From Clostridia bacterium (lineage in GTDB: Bacteria > Bacillota > Clostridia > UBA1212), in NCBI GenBank assembly GCA_017625675.1, contig JAGAKK010000001.1, forward strand, positions 1 through 42,374: 42,374 nt of DNA. The letters are read 5' to 3'. A program made the translations under genes and the position numbers. This document shows positions 33,947-42,374 of this stretch, in pieces. The notes beneath the pieces were generated by a model, which worked only from the letters and a program-made list of their open reading frames with translations, ran no database searches and was not told the origin of the DNA. Positions within the stretch are counted from its first letter, which is position 1. Every line of letters starts with the position of its first letter.

Positions 33947-34779
33947 TAAATATACTTTTTGCAGGCAATGAAAAAGTTTTTGACGGTGTGCTGACCTGCA
34001 TTCTTTCGATTCTGAAAAGAACTGAAACAAAGGAACCCTTTGCCGTGTACCTTATGACAATGGACGTGAGCCACATAAAGGATACCTACACCCCCATCAG
34101 CGACAGGCAGGTTGACTTTTTAAGGGGCGTAATAAAAAAATACAATCCTGAAAACGAGGTCGTTAAGATTGACGTGACGCCTCTTTACGACAAGGAGTTT
34201 GCAAACTGTCCCAACGAAGATGCCTATTGTTCTCCATACACGTTGATAAGACTTTTTGCGGATCAGGTGGATAGCCTTCCCGACAAGCTTCTGTACCTTG
34301 ACGTGGATATAATGTTTAACAGGGACGTAAGGCTTCTTTATGACACCGACGTGTCAGGGGTTGAGTACGCGGCGGCAAGGGACCACTACGGAAAATATCT
34401 TATTAACCCAAATTACGTAAATGCCGGGGTTTTGCTTTTTAATTTAAAGAAAATGAAGGAAACGGGCTTGCTTGAAAAGGCAAGGGGGCTTATAAAGACG
34501 AAAAAACTGGTTTTTGCAGACCAGAGCGCCATAATTCGCTCTACCACGAAGAAAAAGATGCTTCCACAGCGCTTTAACGATCAGAAGTTTCTCCACAAGC
34601 ACACCGTGGTAAGGCACTTTTCAAAGAGGCTTTTCTGGCTTCCGTATCCCCACACCGACAATATCAAGCAATGGCACGTAAGCCGTGTGCACAAGGTGTT
34701 CGGGTACTACCAATTTGACGATATTCTTTATGAATATATCTATCTTAAGAGAAAATTTGAAGAAGAGGGTACAATATGA
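33943..34779 (+). CDS. GT8-family glycosyltransferase
   Basis: 278 residues. N-terminal INILFAGNEKVFDGVLTCILS, the metal-binding DVD (Asp120-Asp122, LLYLDVDIMFNRD) and VNAGVLLFNLKKM fit GT8 (retaining, UDP-sugar dependent, LgtC-like). It starts with TTG 33943, overlapping the TGA of the acyltransferase (TTGA), after AAAGGAAGG. It lacks a signal or TM, so it works on the cytoplasmic membrane face. Sugar and acceptor are unknown. Confidence 0.85.
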   Translation: MINILFAGNEKVFDGVLTCILSILKRTETKEPFAVYLMTMDVSHIKDTYTPISDRQVDFLRGVIKKYNPENEVVKIDVTPLYDKEFANCPNEDAYCSPYTLIRLFADQVDSLPDKLLYLDVDIMFNRDVRLLYDTDVSGVEYAAARDHYGKYLINPNYVNAGVLLFNLKKMKETGLLEKARGLIKTKKLVFADQSAIIRSTTKKKMLPQRFNDQKFLHKHTVVRHFSKRLFWLPYPHTDNIKQWHVSRVHKVFGYYQFDDILYEYIYLKRKFEEEGTI

Positions 34780-36536
34780 CAACGATACCGATTTTTTATG
34801 CTTGCGATGACAACTTTGTGAAATTTACGATAGTGTCAATTGCATCAATGATTGAAAATGCATCACCGAAATACAATTATCACATACATATCTTGCATAC
34901 GGACATTAACGAGGAGTCAATGGAGAAGGTTTACCGACTTCAGACGGAGAACTTCAAGATAACATTTGACGACGTGACGAACTACTTAAAGTCCATCAGC
35001 GACAAGCTTCCCCTCCGTGACTACTATTCAAAGACCACGTATTATCGTCTTTTTATTGCGGAGATGTTTCCTGAGCTTAACAAGGCTATCTACATTGACA
35101 GCGACACCGTGGTGCAGGGAGATATTTCAAAATTCTACAATCACCGACTGGGAAACAATCTGGTAGGCGCCTGTAATGAGCAGGCGATGGTGCAGGTTGA
35201 CGGCTTCGGAACTTATGCGGAAAAGTGCGTTGGCGTTGATAGAAACAAATTCTTCAATGCAGGTGTTCTCCTTATAAATTGTAAGCAATTCAGACGTTGC
35301 AAGGTGCTTGACAGCTTCGTAATGCTTCTTCACGCATATAATTTTGCGGTTACTCAGGACGAGGACTATCTGAACGTTATTTGTCAGGGTCGTGTAAAAT
35401 ATATTGACCAGCGCTGGAACATGGAGGTTTTCGGCGAGATTCCTTATCCTCAGGAGGAATTTTACGTGGTGCACTACATTATGGTGTCAAAGCCCTGGCA
35501 CTACAGCGATTGTCGTTTCGGAGATATTTTCTGGAGGTACGCAAAGAAAACTGAGGTTTACGAGGAAATTAAGGAAATTCTTGACAGTTATACCGATGAG
35601 GAGCGCGCCCGTGATGCGGCTTCTGCTGACAGACTGTTGGCATTGGCAATAGAGGAAACCAACCGTGAGGACAATTACCTTAACCGTGTCAATATGATTA
35701 AATGTGACGAGGGCAGGCTTAAAATCCTTGAAAAAATATCTCAATACGAAAAGGAAGGGCGCTTTGACGAGGACGTGGAGGACGATCCCCCCTCAAGAGA
35801 GCTTATGCCTGACGAGGTTGACTACCTTCGTACCGGAATGGCGAGCAAGTTCAAATCCAAGGTTGCTTTTATGGCGGCAAGGACTTACCTCAATTCAATT
35901 ATCCGAAAGAAGCAGATGATTGTAAAGGACTTGGTGGGTATTGAGAATTTTGACGGCATTGAAGGCGGCGCGGTTCTTACCTGCAACCACTTTAACGCCC
36001 TTGACAGTTTTGCTATCCAGCTTGCCTACGAAAATTCAAGGCACAAGCACAGCGGCAAGAAGTTCTACAGAATTATCCGCGAGGGCAACTATACAAGCTT
36101 CCCCGGCTTTTATGGTTTCCTTATGAGAAACTGCAACACGTTGCCTCTTTCTTCTAATATTAATACTATGAAGGAATTCAGCAAAGCTACCGACAAGCTT
36201 TTGCAAGAGGGCAATTTCATATTGATATACCCTGAGCAGAGTATGTGGTGGAACTACCGCAAGCCCAAGCCTCTCAAGAAGGGCGGATTCACTTTTGCGG
36301 CAAGGAACAACGTACCGGTGCTCCCTTGCTTTATCACAATGCACGACTCGGAGATTATCGGTGACGACGGCTTCCCGGTGCAGGAATACACAATTCACAT
36401 CTGCAAGCCCATCTACCCTGACCCTTCTAAGAGCAGAAGTGTCAACGTCAATGAGATGATGCAGAAGAATTACGACGTGTGGAAAGAGCTGTACGAGAAG
36501 ACTTACGGCATACCGCTGGAGTATGACACGGAGTGA
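34776..36536 (+). CDS. Fusion of GT8 glycosyltransferase and PlsC-like acyltransferase
   Basis: 586 residues. The first about 275 are GT8: IPIFYACDDNFVKFTIVSI, IYIDSDTVVQGD (Asp108, Asp110), FFNAGVLLINCKQF and TQDEDYLNV. A charged linker (about 275-350, many Glu/Asp/Arg) leads to a PlsC domain with CNHFNALDS (a normal HxxxxD, His about 405), FRNCNTL-like middle, and LIYPEQSMWWNYRKPKPLKKGG. Having sugar and acyl transfer in one chain suggests an acylated glycolipid or a glycosylated polymer primer. ATGA overlap with the GT8 gene before it. The operon ends at the terminator at 36582. Confidence 0.85.
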   Translation: MTTIPIFYACDDNFVKFTIVSIASMIENASPKYNYHIHILHTDINEESMEKVYRLQTENFKITFDDVTNYLKSISDKLPLRDYYSKTTYYRLFIAEMFPELNKAIYIDSDTVVQGDISKFYNHRLGNNLVGACNEQAMVQVDGFGTYAEKCVGVDRNKFFNAGVLLINCKQFRRCKVLDSFVMLLHAYNFAVTQDEDYLNVICQGRVKYIDQRWNMEVFGEIPYPQEEFYVVHYIMVSKPWHYSDCRFGDIFWRYAKKTEVYEEIKEILDSYTDEERARDAASADRLLALAIEETNREDNYLNRVNMIKCDEGRLKILEKISQYEKEGRFDEDVEDDPPSRELMPDEVDYLRTGMASKFKSKVAFMAARTYLNSIIRKKQMIVKDLVGIENFDGIEGGAVLTCNHFNALDSFAIQLAYENSRHKHSGKKFYRIIREGNYTSFPGFYGFLMRNCNTLPLSSNINTMKEFSKATDKLLQEGNFILIYPEQSMWWNYRKPKPLKKGGFTFAARNNVPVLPCFITMHDSEIIGDDGFPVQEYTIHICKPIYPDPSKSRSVNVNEMMQKNYDVWKELYEKTYGIPLEYDTE

Positions 36537-36581
36537 TTTCGGCAATTTGTCAAAAAGTTTTTAATAGAAAATATGCATAAT

Positions 36582-36624
36582 AAAAAGACTGCAGTCCTAC
36601 GATTTGTAGGTTTGCAGTCTTTTT
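36582..36624. terminator. Bidirectional terminator
   Basis: AAAAAGACTGCA and TGCAGTCTTTTT form a 12-bp stem; the inner part (TCCTAC / GTAGG) adds a second stem. Confidence 0.85.
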
Positions 36625-36666
36625 GCGTGGGGCGTTAACGGCCCTCTTTTTATTTTATTCAGTTCA

Positions 36667-37890
36667 TCAATCCAGCAGATACTCGTATCCGGGTTCAATC
36701 AATACAGGGCACTTTTCCAGATTCTTGTATGCTGCAACGTACTGCTTGGTCCACTGATAATACATATCTCCATGGCCGCCTTCCATAGGCTCAATATCGC
36801 GGCTGTACTCTTCGTTGTAGTTGTCCGTAAATCTGCGAACTCCGTTCTCGTCAAAGAGGAGCTGCGCGCACCACTCGTTCCACCAGGTAAGGGTAATGCA
36901 CTTAGGTCTGTATTCGAAGGCGTTTACCCATTGCTCATAGAAGGTCTTTCCGTGGTTACGGCCCTTGGCTGTGGCGGTGTGGCTCATGTAAGTCTCTTGT
37001 GCTGCAACGCAAACGCAGGTCTGTTCAACAAAACCGTCTGTGTCATACATGGGGATGTTGTTCTTGTCAAGGAAGCTCCATCTTCCGGGAATAGAGTTGT
37101 CCACAAGACCCCATTGAACCTTCAACGTCATATCGGCATTGGGAGAGCCGCCGGGCATTCCTGTAAGGAGCATAAAGGGCTTTCCTTCCCAATATACAAA
37201 GCAGTCTTTCCACTTGTCCTGACTGATGAATTCATCGTAAGTCGCATTGACAACGTCCCAGCCTCTGTCGGCGCCGTCTGCACAAACGCCTGCAGCGCTC
37301 CAGAATACTACGTAAGGTGCTTTCTTTCCTTCTGTGCGCATCTCAACGATGGTGTCAAGGATAACCGTGCAGGGGTCCGTTACGTAAAGTGACCAGTTGG
37401 TGTTGGCGCTGCCTCTCTTTTCGTCCTTCCAGACAATCTGGGCATTTGTGTTATCAATGATAATGTAGTCAATGCCTGCTTCTGCAATCTGAGTCATGTG
37501 GGTGCGGACAACTTCCTTGTCGTCGCTGAGGTAGTAGCCAAGTGCGGGCTTTGCCCAATAATGGAACTGTCCTTCATTTCCCCAATCGCCGTTTCCGGCA
37601 AGGATCTCGCTTATGTTCGGGGGATCCTTTTTCTGTCTGTAGCGAATCTGTGAAAACCAGGTGGAGTAGCATATTCCTACCAGATCTGTTTTCTTCGTGA
37701 TGTCAAGGCCGTATTCAACTTCCTTGTAGTCGGCATATTTTTCGTTAAGATGCTCTATGTATGCCGCTCTGTCTTTTGCTGTTCCTTCTGCGCCGTCGTC
37801 AGGCTTGTTTTTTTCTTTTCCGCAACCGCAGATGCTGAATGCAGATACCGCCGCCAACGCAAAGGCCAATATTCTCTTGGGAAAACCCAT
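36667..37890 (-). CDS. Lipoprotein resembling GH71/GH99-type glycoside hydrolases
   Basis: 407 residues. Signal peptide with a lipobox-like ICGC (Cys23). The body reads VGICYSTWFSQI, WAKPALGYYLSDD, THMTQIAEAGIDYIIIDNTN and CITLTWWNEWCAQ, a barrel pattern like GH71/GH99 or related GH families where an early 'GYY' and 'AGIDYI..D' occur. The exact family and substrate (an alpha-glucan or alpha-mannan is possible) were not settled. It is on the outer surface. Single gene, convergent with the acyl/glycosyltransferase operon. Confidence 0.7.
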   Translation of the reverse strand: MGFPKRILAFALAAVSAFSICGCGKEKNKPDDGAEGTAKDRAAYIEHLNEKYADYKEVEYGLDITKKTDLVGICYSTWFSQIRYRQKKDPPNISEILAGNGDWGNEGQFHYWAKPALGYYLSDDKEVVRTHMTQIAEAGIDYIIIDNTNAQIVWKDEKRGSANTNWSLYVTDPCTVILDTIVEMRTEGKKAPYVVFWSAAGVCADGADRGWDVVNATYDEFISQDKWKDCFVYWEGKPFMLLTGMPGGSPNADMTLKVQWGLVDNSIPGRWSFLDKNNIPMYDTDGFVEQTCVCVAAQETYMSHTATAKGRNHGKTFYEQWVNAFEYRPKCITLTWWNEWCAQLLFDENGVRRFTDNYNEEYSRDIEPMEGGHGDMYYQWTKQYVAAYKNLEKCPVLIEPGYEYLLD

Positions 37891-37994
37891 AGCGTACCTC
37901 CGTTTTGTACATAATTATTTTATATACTGAAATGGTATCATTTCAGCGCATCAAATTCAAGTGCCTACGGCAAATTTTTTTAGTGAGTCATTAG

Positions 37995-38016
37995 TGAGTC
38001 AGGGACCTGCCCCCTG
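37995..38016. repeat. Partial inverted-repeat element (family copy 5)
   Basis: TGAGTCAGGGACCTGCCCCC and two more bases match the reverse complement of copy 3 (25952-25980); the far arm is lost (GGTGC instead of ACTCA). Confidence 0.7.
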
Positions 38017-38054
38017 GTGCGTTCACGCTGGTTCAAGCGGTCGAAAAATAATTC

Positions 38055-38083
38055 TTGACATAAATTTTCCCTTGTTGTATGAT
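38055..38083 (+). promoter_or_regulatory. Promoter of the str operon (rpsL)
   Basis: TTGACA (38055-38060), 17-bp spacer, TATGAT (38078-38083). Leader of about 60 bases ends in GGAGGTG before the rpsL ATG. Confidence 0.75.
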
Positions 38084-38148
38084 AGTATGGCTTGCGTGGG
38101 GACATTGCGCCCTTTTGCGGCGAAATATAATATTGGAGGTGAAAAAGA

Positions 38149-38574
38149 ATGCCGACATTTAACCAATTGGTTCGTAAGGGAAGACAGACTGCGGAGTACA
38201 AGTCTACAGCGCCTGCTTTGCAGAAGGGTTTCAACTCTTTGCAGAAGAGAAGCACAGACATCAGCAGCCCTCAAAAGAGAGGTGTATGTACTAACGTAAG
38301 AACTACTACTCCTAAGAAGCCTAACTCCGCTCTCAGAAAGATTGCCAGAGTAAGACTTACAAACGGAATGGAAGTTACTGCTTATATTCCCGGTATCGGC
38401 CACAATCTGCAGGAGCACAGCGTTGTTCTTATCAGAGGTGGTAGAGTAAAGGACCTCCCTGGTGTAAGATACCACATTATCAGAGGTACACTGGATGCTG
38501 CAGGTGTAGCAAACAGAATGCAGGGAAGATCTAAGTACGGTGCGAAGGTACCGAAGGGCGGCGCGAAGAAATAA
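38149..38574 (+). CDS. rpsL: 30S ribosomal protein S12
   Basis: 141 residues. S12 sits at the decoding centre. [20 protein letters not shown] and [13 protein letters not shown] are intact; the residues equal to Escherichia coli Lys43 and Lys88 (Lys56 and Lys101 here) are wild type, so no streptomycin-resistance change is seen. First gene of the str operon; no rpoB-rpoC lies upstream in the window. Confidence 0.98.
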   Translation: MPTFNQLVRKGRQTAEYKSTAPALQKGFNSLQKRSTDISSPQKRGVCTNVRTTTPKKPNSALRKIARVRLTNGMEVTAYIPGIGHNLQEHSVVLIRGGRVKDLPGVRYHIIRGTLDAAGVANRMQGRSKYGAKVPKGGAKK

Positions 38575-38651
38575 TTGCTTTCTGTAAGAGTTTGTTGATA
38601 ATGTTAATACTATTGACTGACTTTGGCAGAATGCGATTATTGCCGCCGAAA

Positions 38652-38673
38652 GATAATTTCTGTTGAAATTATT
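38652..38673 (+). terminator. Hairpin after rpsL (weak or partial terminator)
   Basis: GATAATTTC and GAAATTATT pair around TGTT, with only a short T-run. It may lower read-through or shield the rpsL mRNA end. Confidence 0.35.
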
Positions 38674-38702
38674 TTGACAAAACAAAAGAATGCCGGTTTA
38701 AA
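38674..38702 (+). promoter_or_regulatory. Possible internal promoter for rpsG-fusA
   Basis: TTGACA (38674-38679), 17-bp spacer, TTTAAA (38697-38702; 4 of 6 with TATAAT). Confidence 0.4.
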
Positions 38703-38708
38703 AGCCGG

Positions 38709-38937
38709 AGAGTGCGGGAGATACTAATTACTCGGAACAAGCGTTTCGGGGTCGGAGCAAGCGGCTTCGATCAATCAAATATATATTGTCGAATTGATTT
38801 CAAAGGAAATTATCGCAATATATCCTGAAGATGTAAGAAGTATACCGGCTCATACTGCACACGGCATGTGCAGAGTACCGTTGGCGCGAGATCGTGTCAA
38901 TTGATTAATTACCTATTATTCAAAGGAGGGAAGTAAA
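38709..38937 (+). ncRNA. Candidate structured leader RNA of rpsG
   Basis: Part of a 363-base space without genes. It holds a direct repeat (TCGGAACAAGCGTTTCG at 38732; TCGGAGCAAGCGGCTTCG at 38752), a hairpin ATATATTG/CAATATAT (38781-38823), a perfect hairpin CTGCACA-CGGCA-TGTGCAG (38855-38873), and a possible closing helix ATCAAT (38770)/ATTGAT (38900). It ends at the rpsG ribosome binding site AAAGGAGGG. I do not recognise a known riboswitch or r-protein leader. Confidence 0.35.
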
Positions 38938-39408
38938 GTGCCGAGAAAAGGTTATATTGCAAAAAGAGAAGTATTGCCTGATCCGATGTACAATGATTGC
39001 ATCGTAACAAAACTCATCAACAATATCATGCTCGACGGTAAGAAGGGTACAGCCCAGAAGATCTGCTACGATGCATTCGATATCGTTAAGGAGAAGACAG
39101 GCAGAGAGCCCCTTGACGTATTCATGGAAGCTCTCAATAACGTTATGCCCCAGTTGGAGGTTAAAGCAAGACGTGTAGGTGGTTCAACATACCAGGTTCC
39201 TATGGAGGTTAGACCCGAGAGACGTCAGGCGTTGGGTCTCAGATGGCTCGTAATGTTCTCCAGAAAGCGTAACGAGAAGACAATGGCTGAAAGACTTGCA
39301 GCAGAGATTATCGATGCTACAAACAACACAGGTGCGTCTTTCAGAAGAAAAGAAGATATGCACAAGATGGCAGAGGCAAACAGAGCTTTTGCACATTATC
39401 GTTGGTAA
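38938..39408 (+). CDS. rpsG: 30S ribosomal protein S7
   Basis: 156 residues, the normal length. Opens [19 protein letters not shown] and ends [13 protein letters not shown], the standard S7 ends. S7 starts assembly of the 30S head by binding 16S rRNA, and in other bacteria it can repress its own operon. It starts with GTG 38938 after AAAGGAGGG, a rarer start for this gene. fusA follows after 18 bases. Confidence 0.97.
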   Translation: MPRKGYIAKREVLPDPMYNDCIVTKLINNIMLDGKKGTAQKICYDAFDIVKEKTGREPLDVFMEALNNVMPQLEVKARRVGGSTYQVPMEVRPERRQALGLRWLVMFSRKRNEKTMAERLAAEIIDATNNTGASFRRKEDMHKMAEANRAFAHYRW

Positions 39409-39426
39409 GATTAAGGAGATTAAACT

Positions 39427-41526
39427 ATGGCTAGAGAATATTCACTTAAGAATACCAGAAACATCGGTATCATGGCGCATATCGACGCAGGTAAGACAAC
39501 GACCACAGAGAGAATTCTTTACTACACAGGTAAGAATCATAAGATCGGTGAGACTCACGACGGTTCCGCAACCATGGACTCCATGGAGCAGGAGCAGGAG
39601 AGAGGTATTACAATTGCATCCGCTGCTACCACAGTTCACTGGGTAACAGACCGCGGAACTGCAAAAGAGACTGATACTCGTATCAACATCATCGATACCC
39701 CCGGACACGTTGACTTTACTGTTGAGGTTGAGCGTTCACTCCGTGTTCTGGACGGATCAGTTACTCTCTTCTGTGCTAAGGGCGGCGTTGAGCCTCAGTC
39801 CGAGACAGTTTGGAGACAGGCTGATAAGTACGGTGTTCCGAGAATCGGACACGTAAATAAAATGGATATCCTTGGCGCTGACTTCTATCATGTTGTTGAC
39901 ATGATCAGAAATCGTCTTGGCGCAAAGGCTGTTCCGATCCAGCTCCCTATCGGCAAGGAAGATACCTTCGTTGGTATTATCGACCTTGTTAAGATGGAGG
40001 CTCACGTATACGAGGGCGAGCTTGGTGAGAAAGTTAGAACCACTGAGATTCCTGAGGATATGATGGAGCTTGCAGAGCAGTACAGAGCCGAGCTTCTCGA
40101 GGCTATTGCCGAGGAAGACGACGACGTAATGATGAAGTATCTTGAGGGCGAAGAGCTCACGATTGACGAGATCAAGGGTGCTATCCGTAAGGGTTGTTTG
40201 TCACTCCACATGGTTCCCGTTACTTGCGGTTCTTCCTATAGAAATAAGGGCGTTCAGCAGCTCCTCGATGCAGTTGTTGACTACATGCCTTCACCTCTTG
40301 ATATTCCTGCTATTAAGGGTGTACTCCCTGACGGAACCGAGTCTGAAAGACATCCCAGCGATGAGGAGCCTTTCTCAGCTCTCGCGTTCAAGATCATGAC
40401 AGACCCCTTCGTAGGAAAGCTTTGCTTTATCAGAGTTTATTCAGGTACTTTGGCTTCAGGTTCTTACGTTGTTAACGCAACTAAGGACAAGAAGGAGCGT
40501 GTGGGACGTATCGTTCTTATGCACTCTAACCAGAGAACTGAGGTTGACCGTGTATATGCCGGTGACATTGCCGCTATTATCGGTCTTAAAGATACAACTA
40601 CAGGTAATACTCTTTGTGATGAAAGCGATCCTATCATCCTTGAGTCTATGGAATTCCCGGATCCGGTTATCTCCGTTGCGGTTGAGCCTAAGACTAAGGC
40701 AGGTCAGGAGAAGATGAGCATTGCTCTTCAGAAGCTTGCAGAAGAGGATCCTACTTTCAGAGTAAAGACAGATACGGAGACAGGACAAACAATCATCTCC
40801 GGTATGGGTGAGCTCCACCTTGACATTATCGTTGACCGACTCCTCCGTGAGTTTAAGGTTGAGGCTAACGTTGGTAATCCCCAGGTTGCTTACAAAGAAG
40901 GTATCCGCAAGGCTGTTAAGCAGGAAGGTAAGTTCGTACGTCAGTCCGGTGGTAAGGGTCAGTACGGTCACTGTGTTATCGAGGTTGAGCCTCTCGAAAG
41001 AGGAAAGGGCTACGAGTTCGTTAACAAGATCGTCGGCGGTGCTATTCCTAAGGAATACATTGCTCCTGTAGACCAGGGTATTCAGGAAGCTCTCCAGGGC
41101 GGTGTTCTTGCAGGCTATCCTGTAGTTGACGTTAAGGTTACTCTCGTAGACGGTTCATACCACGAGGTTGACTCCTCCGAAATGGCATTTAAGATTGCAG
41201 GTTCTATGGCTATCAAAGAGGCTGTAAGAAACGCTAACCCCGTTCTTCTCGAGCCTATGATGAAGGTCGTTGTAACAGCTCCTGAGAACAATCTCGGTGA
41301 CGTTATCGGAAGCTTGAACTCCAGAAGAGCTACTATCCAGAGCATGGACGATGCAAGCGCAGGTATCAAGGAAGTTAAGGCTTTCTCACCTCTTGCAGAG
41401 ATGTTCGGTTACACAACCAACCTCCGTTCAATGACTCAGGGCCGTGGCGCATTCTCAATGGAGCCCAGCCACTACGAGGAAGTTCCTAAGAGCGTTCAGG
41501 AGAAGGTTATTGCTGATAAGAAGTAA
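39427..41526 (+). CDS. fusA: Elongation factor G
   Basis: 699 residues, full length. GTPase motifs AHIDAGKT (17-24), DTPGHVD and NKMD are intact, and the EF-G-specific QEQERGITI switch is present; domains II-V follow to the C-terminal [13 protein letters not shown]. It drives tRNA-mRNA translocation and ribosome recycling. The A+T-poor, codon-biased reading (GTT, CTC, AAG) is typical of highly expressed genes. Confidence 0.98.
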   Translation: MAREYSLKNTRNIGIMAHIDAGKTTTTERILYYTGKNHKIGETHDGSATMDSMEQEQERGITIASAATTVHWVTDRGTAKETDTRINIIDTPGHVDFTVEVERSLRVLDGSVTLFCAKGGVEPQSETVWRQADKYGVPRIGHVNKMDILGADFYHVVDMIRNRLGAKAVPIQLPIGKEDTFVGIIDLVKMEAHVYEGELGEKVRTTEIPEDMMELAEQYRAELLEAIAEEDDDVMMKYLEGEELTIDEIKGAIRKGCLSLHMVPVTCGSSYRNKGVQQLLDAVVDYMPSPLDIPAIKGVLPDGTESERHPSDEEPFSALAFKIMTDPFVGKLCFIRVYSGTLASGSYVVNATKDKKERVGRIVLMHSNQRTEVDRVYAGDIAAIIGLKDTTTGNTLCDESDPIILESMEFPDPVISVAVEPKTKAGQEKMSIALQKLAEEDPTFRVKTDTETGQTIISGMGELHLDIIVDRLLREFKVEANVGNPQVAYKEGIRKAVKQEGKFVRQSGGKGQYGHCVIEVEPLERGKGYEFVNKIVGGAIPKEYIAPVDQGIQEALQGGVLAGYPVVDVKVTLVDGSYHEVDSSEMAFKIAGSMAIKEAVRNANPVLLEPMMKVVVTAPENNLGDVIGSLNSRRATIQSMDDASAGIKEVKAFSPLAEMFGYTTNLRSMTQGRGAFSMEPSHYEEVPKSVQEKVIADKK

Positions 41527-41551
41527 TAAATCCGGCTGTTGATGCTCAAAA

Positions 41552-41569
41552 AAGCGTAATTTTACGCTT
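41552..41569 (+). other. Small hairpin after fusA
   Basis: AAGCGTA and TACGCTT pair across a 4-base loop, without a T-run. It lies between fusA and the tuf promoter and may act as a weak stop or an mRNA end. Confidence 0.4.
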
Positions 41570-41606
41570 AAATCAATCGTTTTCTAAGCGTTTTGGAAAA
41601 AAATGC

Positions 41607-41635
41607 TTGATATATAACAAAATTTTGTGTATGAT
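41607..41635 (+). promoter_or_regulatory. Promoter of tuf
   Basis: TTGATA (41607-41612), 17-bp spacer, TATGAT (41630-41635). tuf can thus be made apart from the rest of the operon. Confidence 0.65.
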
Positions 41636-41699
41636 TACTTTGTACACGGCTTTGTTTTAAAACTAAAAAATATTTATTTAAAAAGGAGGACATTTTAAA

Positions 41700-42374
41700 A
41701 TGGCTAAATCCAAGTTTGAAAGAAGCAAACCCCACGTAAATATCGGAACCATTGGTCACGTTGACCATGGTAAGACCACTTTGACAGCTGCTATTACTAA
41801 GACTCTTAGTCTTGGTGACTCATCTGTTGAACTTAAGGCATACGATCAGATCGATGCTGCTCCCGAGGAGAGAGCAAGAGGTATCACGATCAACACTGCT
41901 CACGTTGAGTATCAGACAGCGACAAGACACTATGCACACGTTGACTGCCCCGGACATGCTGACTACGTAAAGAACATGATCACAGGTGCTGCTCAGATGG
42001 ACGGTGCTATCCTTCTCGTTTCCGGTCCTGATGGCCCTCAGGCTCAGACCAGAGAGCACATCCTTCTCGCTCGTCAGGTTGGTGTACCTTACATCGTAGT
42101 ATTCATGAACAAGTGTGACCAGCTCGCTCCCGAGGATGAAGAGCTTCTCGACCTTTCCGAGATGGAAATCAGAGAGCTTCTCAACCAGTACGACTTCCCC
42201 GGTGACGAGATTCCGATCATCAGAGGTTCCGCTCTTCAGGCACTCCAGTGTGAGTCTTCTGACCCCAACGCTCCTGAGTATGCTTGCATCCACGAGCTCA
42301 TGGCAGCAGTAGACAGCTACATTGCTACTCCTGAGAGAGCTACAGATAAGCCTTTCCTTATGCCTATCGAGGAC
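41700..42374 (+). CDS. tuf: Elongation factor Tu, 3'-truncated by window end
   Basis: 225 residues are visible from ATG 41700, eleven bases after AAAAGGAGGA; the rest lies beyond the window. GTPase motifs [16 protein letters not shown] and NKCD are intact, and the domain 1-2 junction [10 protein letters not shown] is present. EF-Tu brings aminoacyl-tRNA to the ribosome. The stretch after DGAILLV reads [13 protein letters not shown] where most bacteria have SAADGPMPQTREH or similar, and [24 protein letters not shown] is a longer loop than usual. Confidence 0.96.
   Translation, partial: MAKSKFERSKPHVNIGTIGHVDHGKTTLTAAITKTLSLGDSSVELKAYDQIDAAPEERARGITINTAHVEYQTATRHYAHVDCPGHADYVKNMITGAAQMDGAILLVSGPDGPQAQTREHILLARQVGVPYIVVFMNKCDQLAPEDEELLDLSEMEIRELLNQYDFPGDEIPIIRGSALQALQCESSDPNAPEYACIHELMAAVDSYIATPERATDKPFLMPIED

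Noticed and set aside
36772..37392. 206-codon open frame on plus strand
   Set aside because: Antisense to the GH-like lipoprotein, which has a signal peptide and barrel motifs; no start signals for the shadow.
38023..38685. 220-codon open frame on minus strand
   Set aside because: Runs across rpsL and its promoter on the opposite strand; composition is Ser/Leu/Arg-rich and not protein-like.

Overview
The window is chromosomal DNA of a Gram-positive, spore-forming Clostridia-type bacterium (Bacillota). Signs of this are spoIIE, strong AGGAGG-type ribosome binding sites, sigma-A type promoters (TTGACA/TATAAT), several Cys-anchored lipoproteins, and mazG-rqcP and rpsL-rpsG-fusA-tuf gene orders of the Bacillota kind. 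I cannot name the species. Most genes look moderate in G+C. Three stretches look clearly richer in A+T (the first gene; the two genes after the tRNA; the NERD gene) and may be acquired.

Layout: 1-2110 is the 3' part of a secreted or surface protein with a Thr/Pro linker. 2352-10442 is a co-directional run: a 1408-residue wall protein with PLAT-like domains, a cytidylate-kinase-like enzyme, a YgjP-type metallopeptidase, and an ECF sigma factor coupled to a membrane-anchored beta-propeller protein. 10520-13709 (minus) holds citrate synthase and a polytopic membrane protein. tRNA-Leu(UAA) at 13836 is followed by a small A+T-rich island (SUFU-family protein, two-TM protein, a coding remnant, and a 32-nt direct repeat). 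15343-19709 is a divergent pair of lipoproteins for carbohydrate work. 19856-23191 holds spoIIE and a HAD phosphatase. A NERD protein and glutamate dehydrogenase follow on minus.

26083-28158 encodes two COG0523 (CobW-type) GTPases, one with a His/Cys-rich metal-binding insert and one fused to a YcgQ-type C-terminal domain; together they suggest metal homeostasis. 28232-30619 (minus) is mazG-rqcP-foldase lipoprotein. 30862-33035 is padR-DUF1700-DUF4097-tadA. 33164-36536 is a tightly overlapping trio: acyltransferase, GT8 glycosyltransferase, and a GT8-acyltransferase fusion, probably a glycolipid or surface-polymer pathway. After a minus-strand lipoprotein resembling GH71/GH99 enzymes, the window ends in the str operon (rpsL, rpsG, fusA, partial tuf).

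The best leads for something undescribed are the 363-nt rpsL-rpsG spacer, which carries a possible promoter and a structured leader; the acyltransferase/GT8 trio; the CobW-YcgQ domain fusion; and a dispersed family of intergenic inverted repeats, at least two of which seem to serve as transcription terminators. All calls come from reading the sequence; no database search was made.
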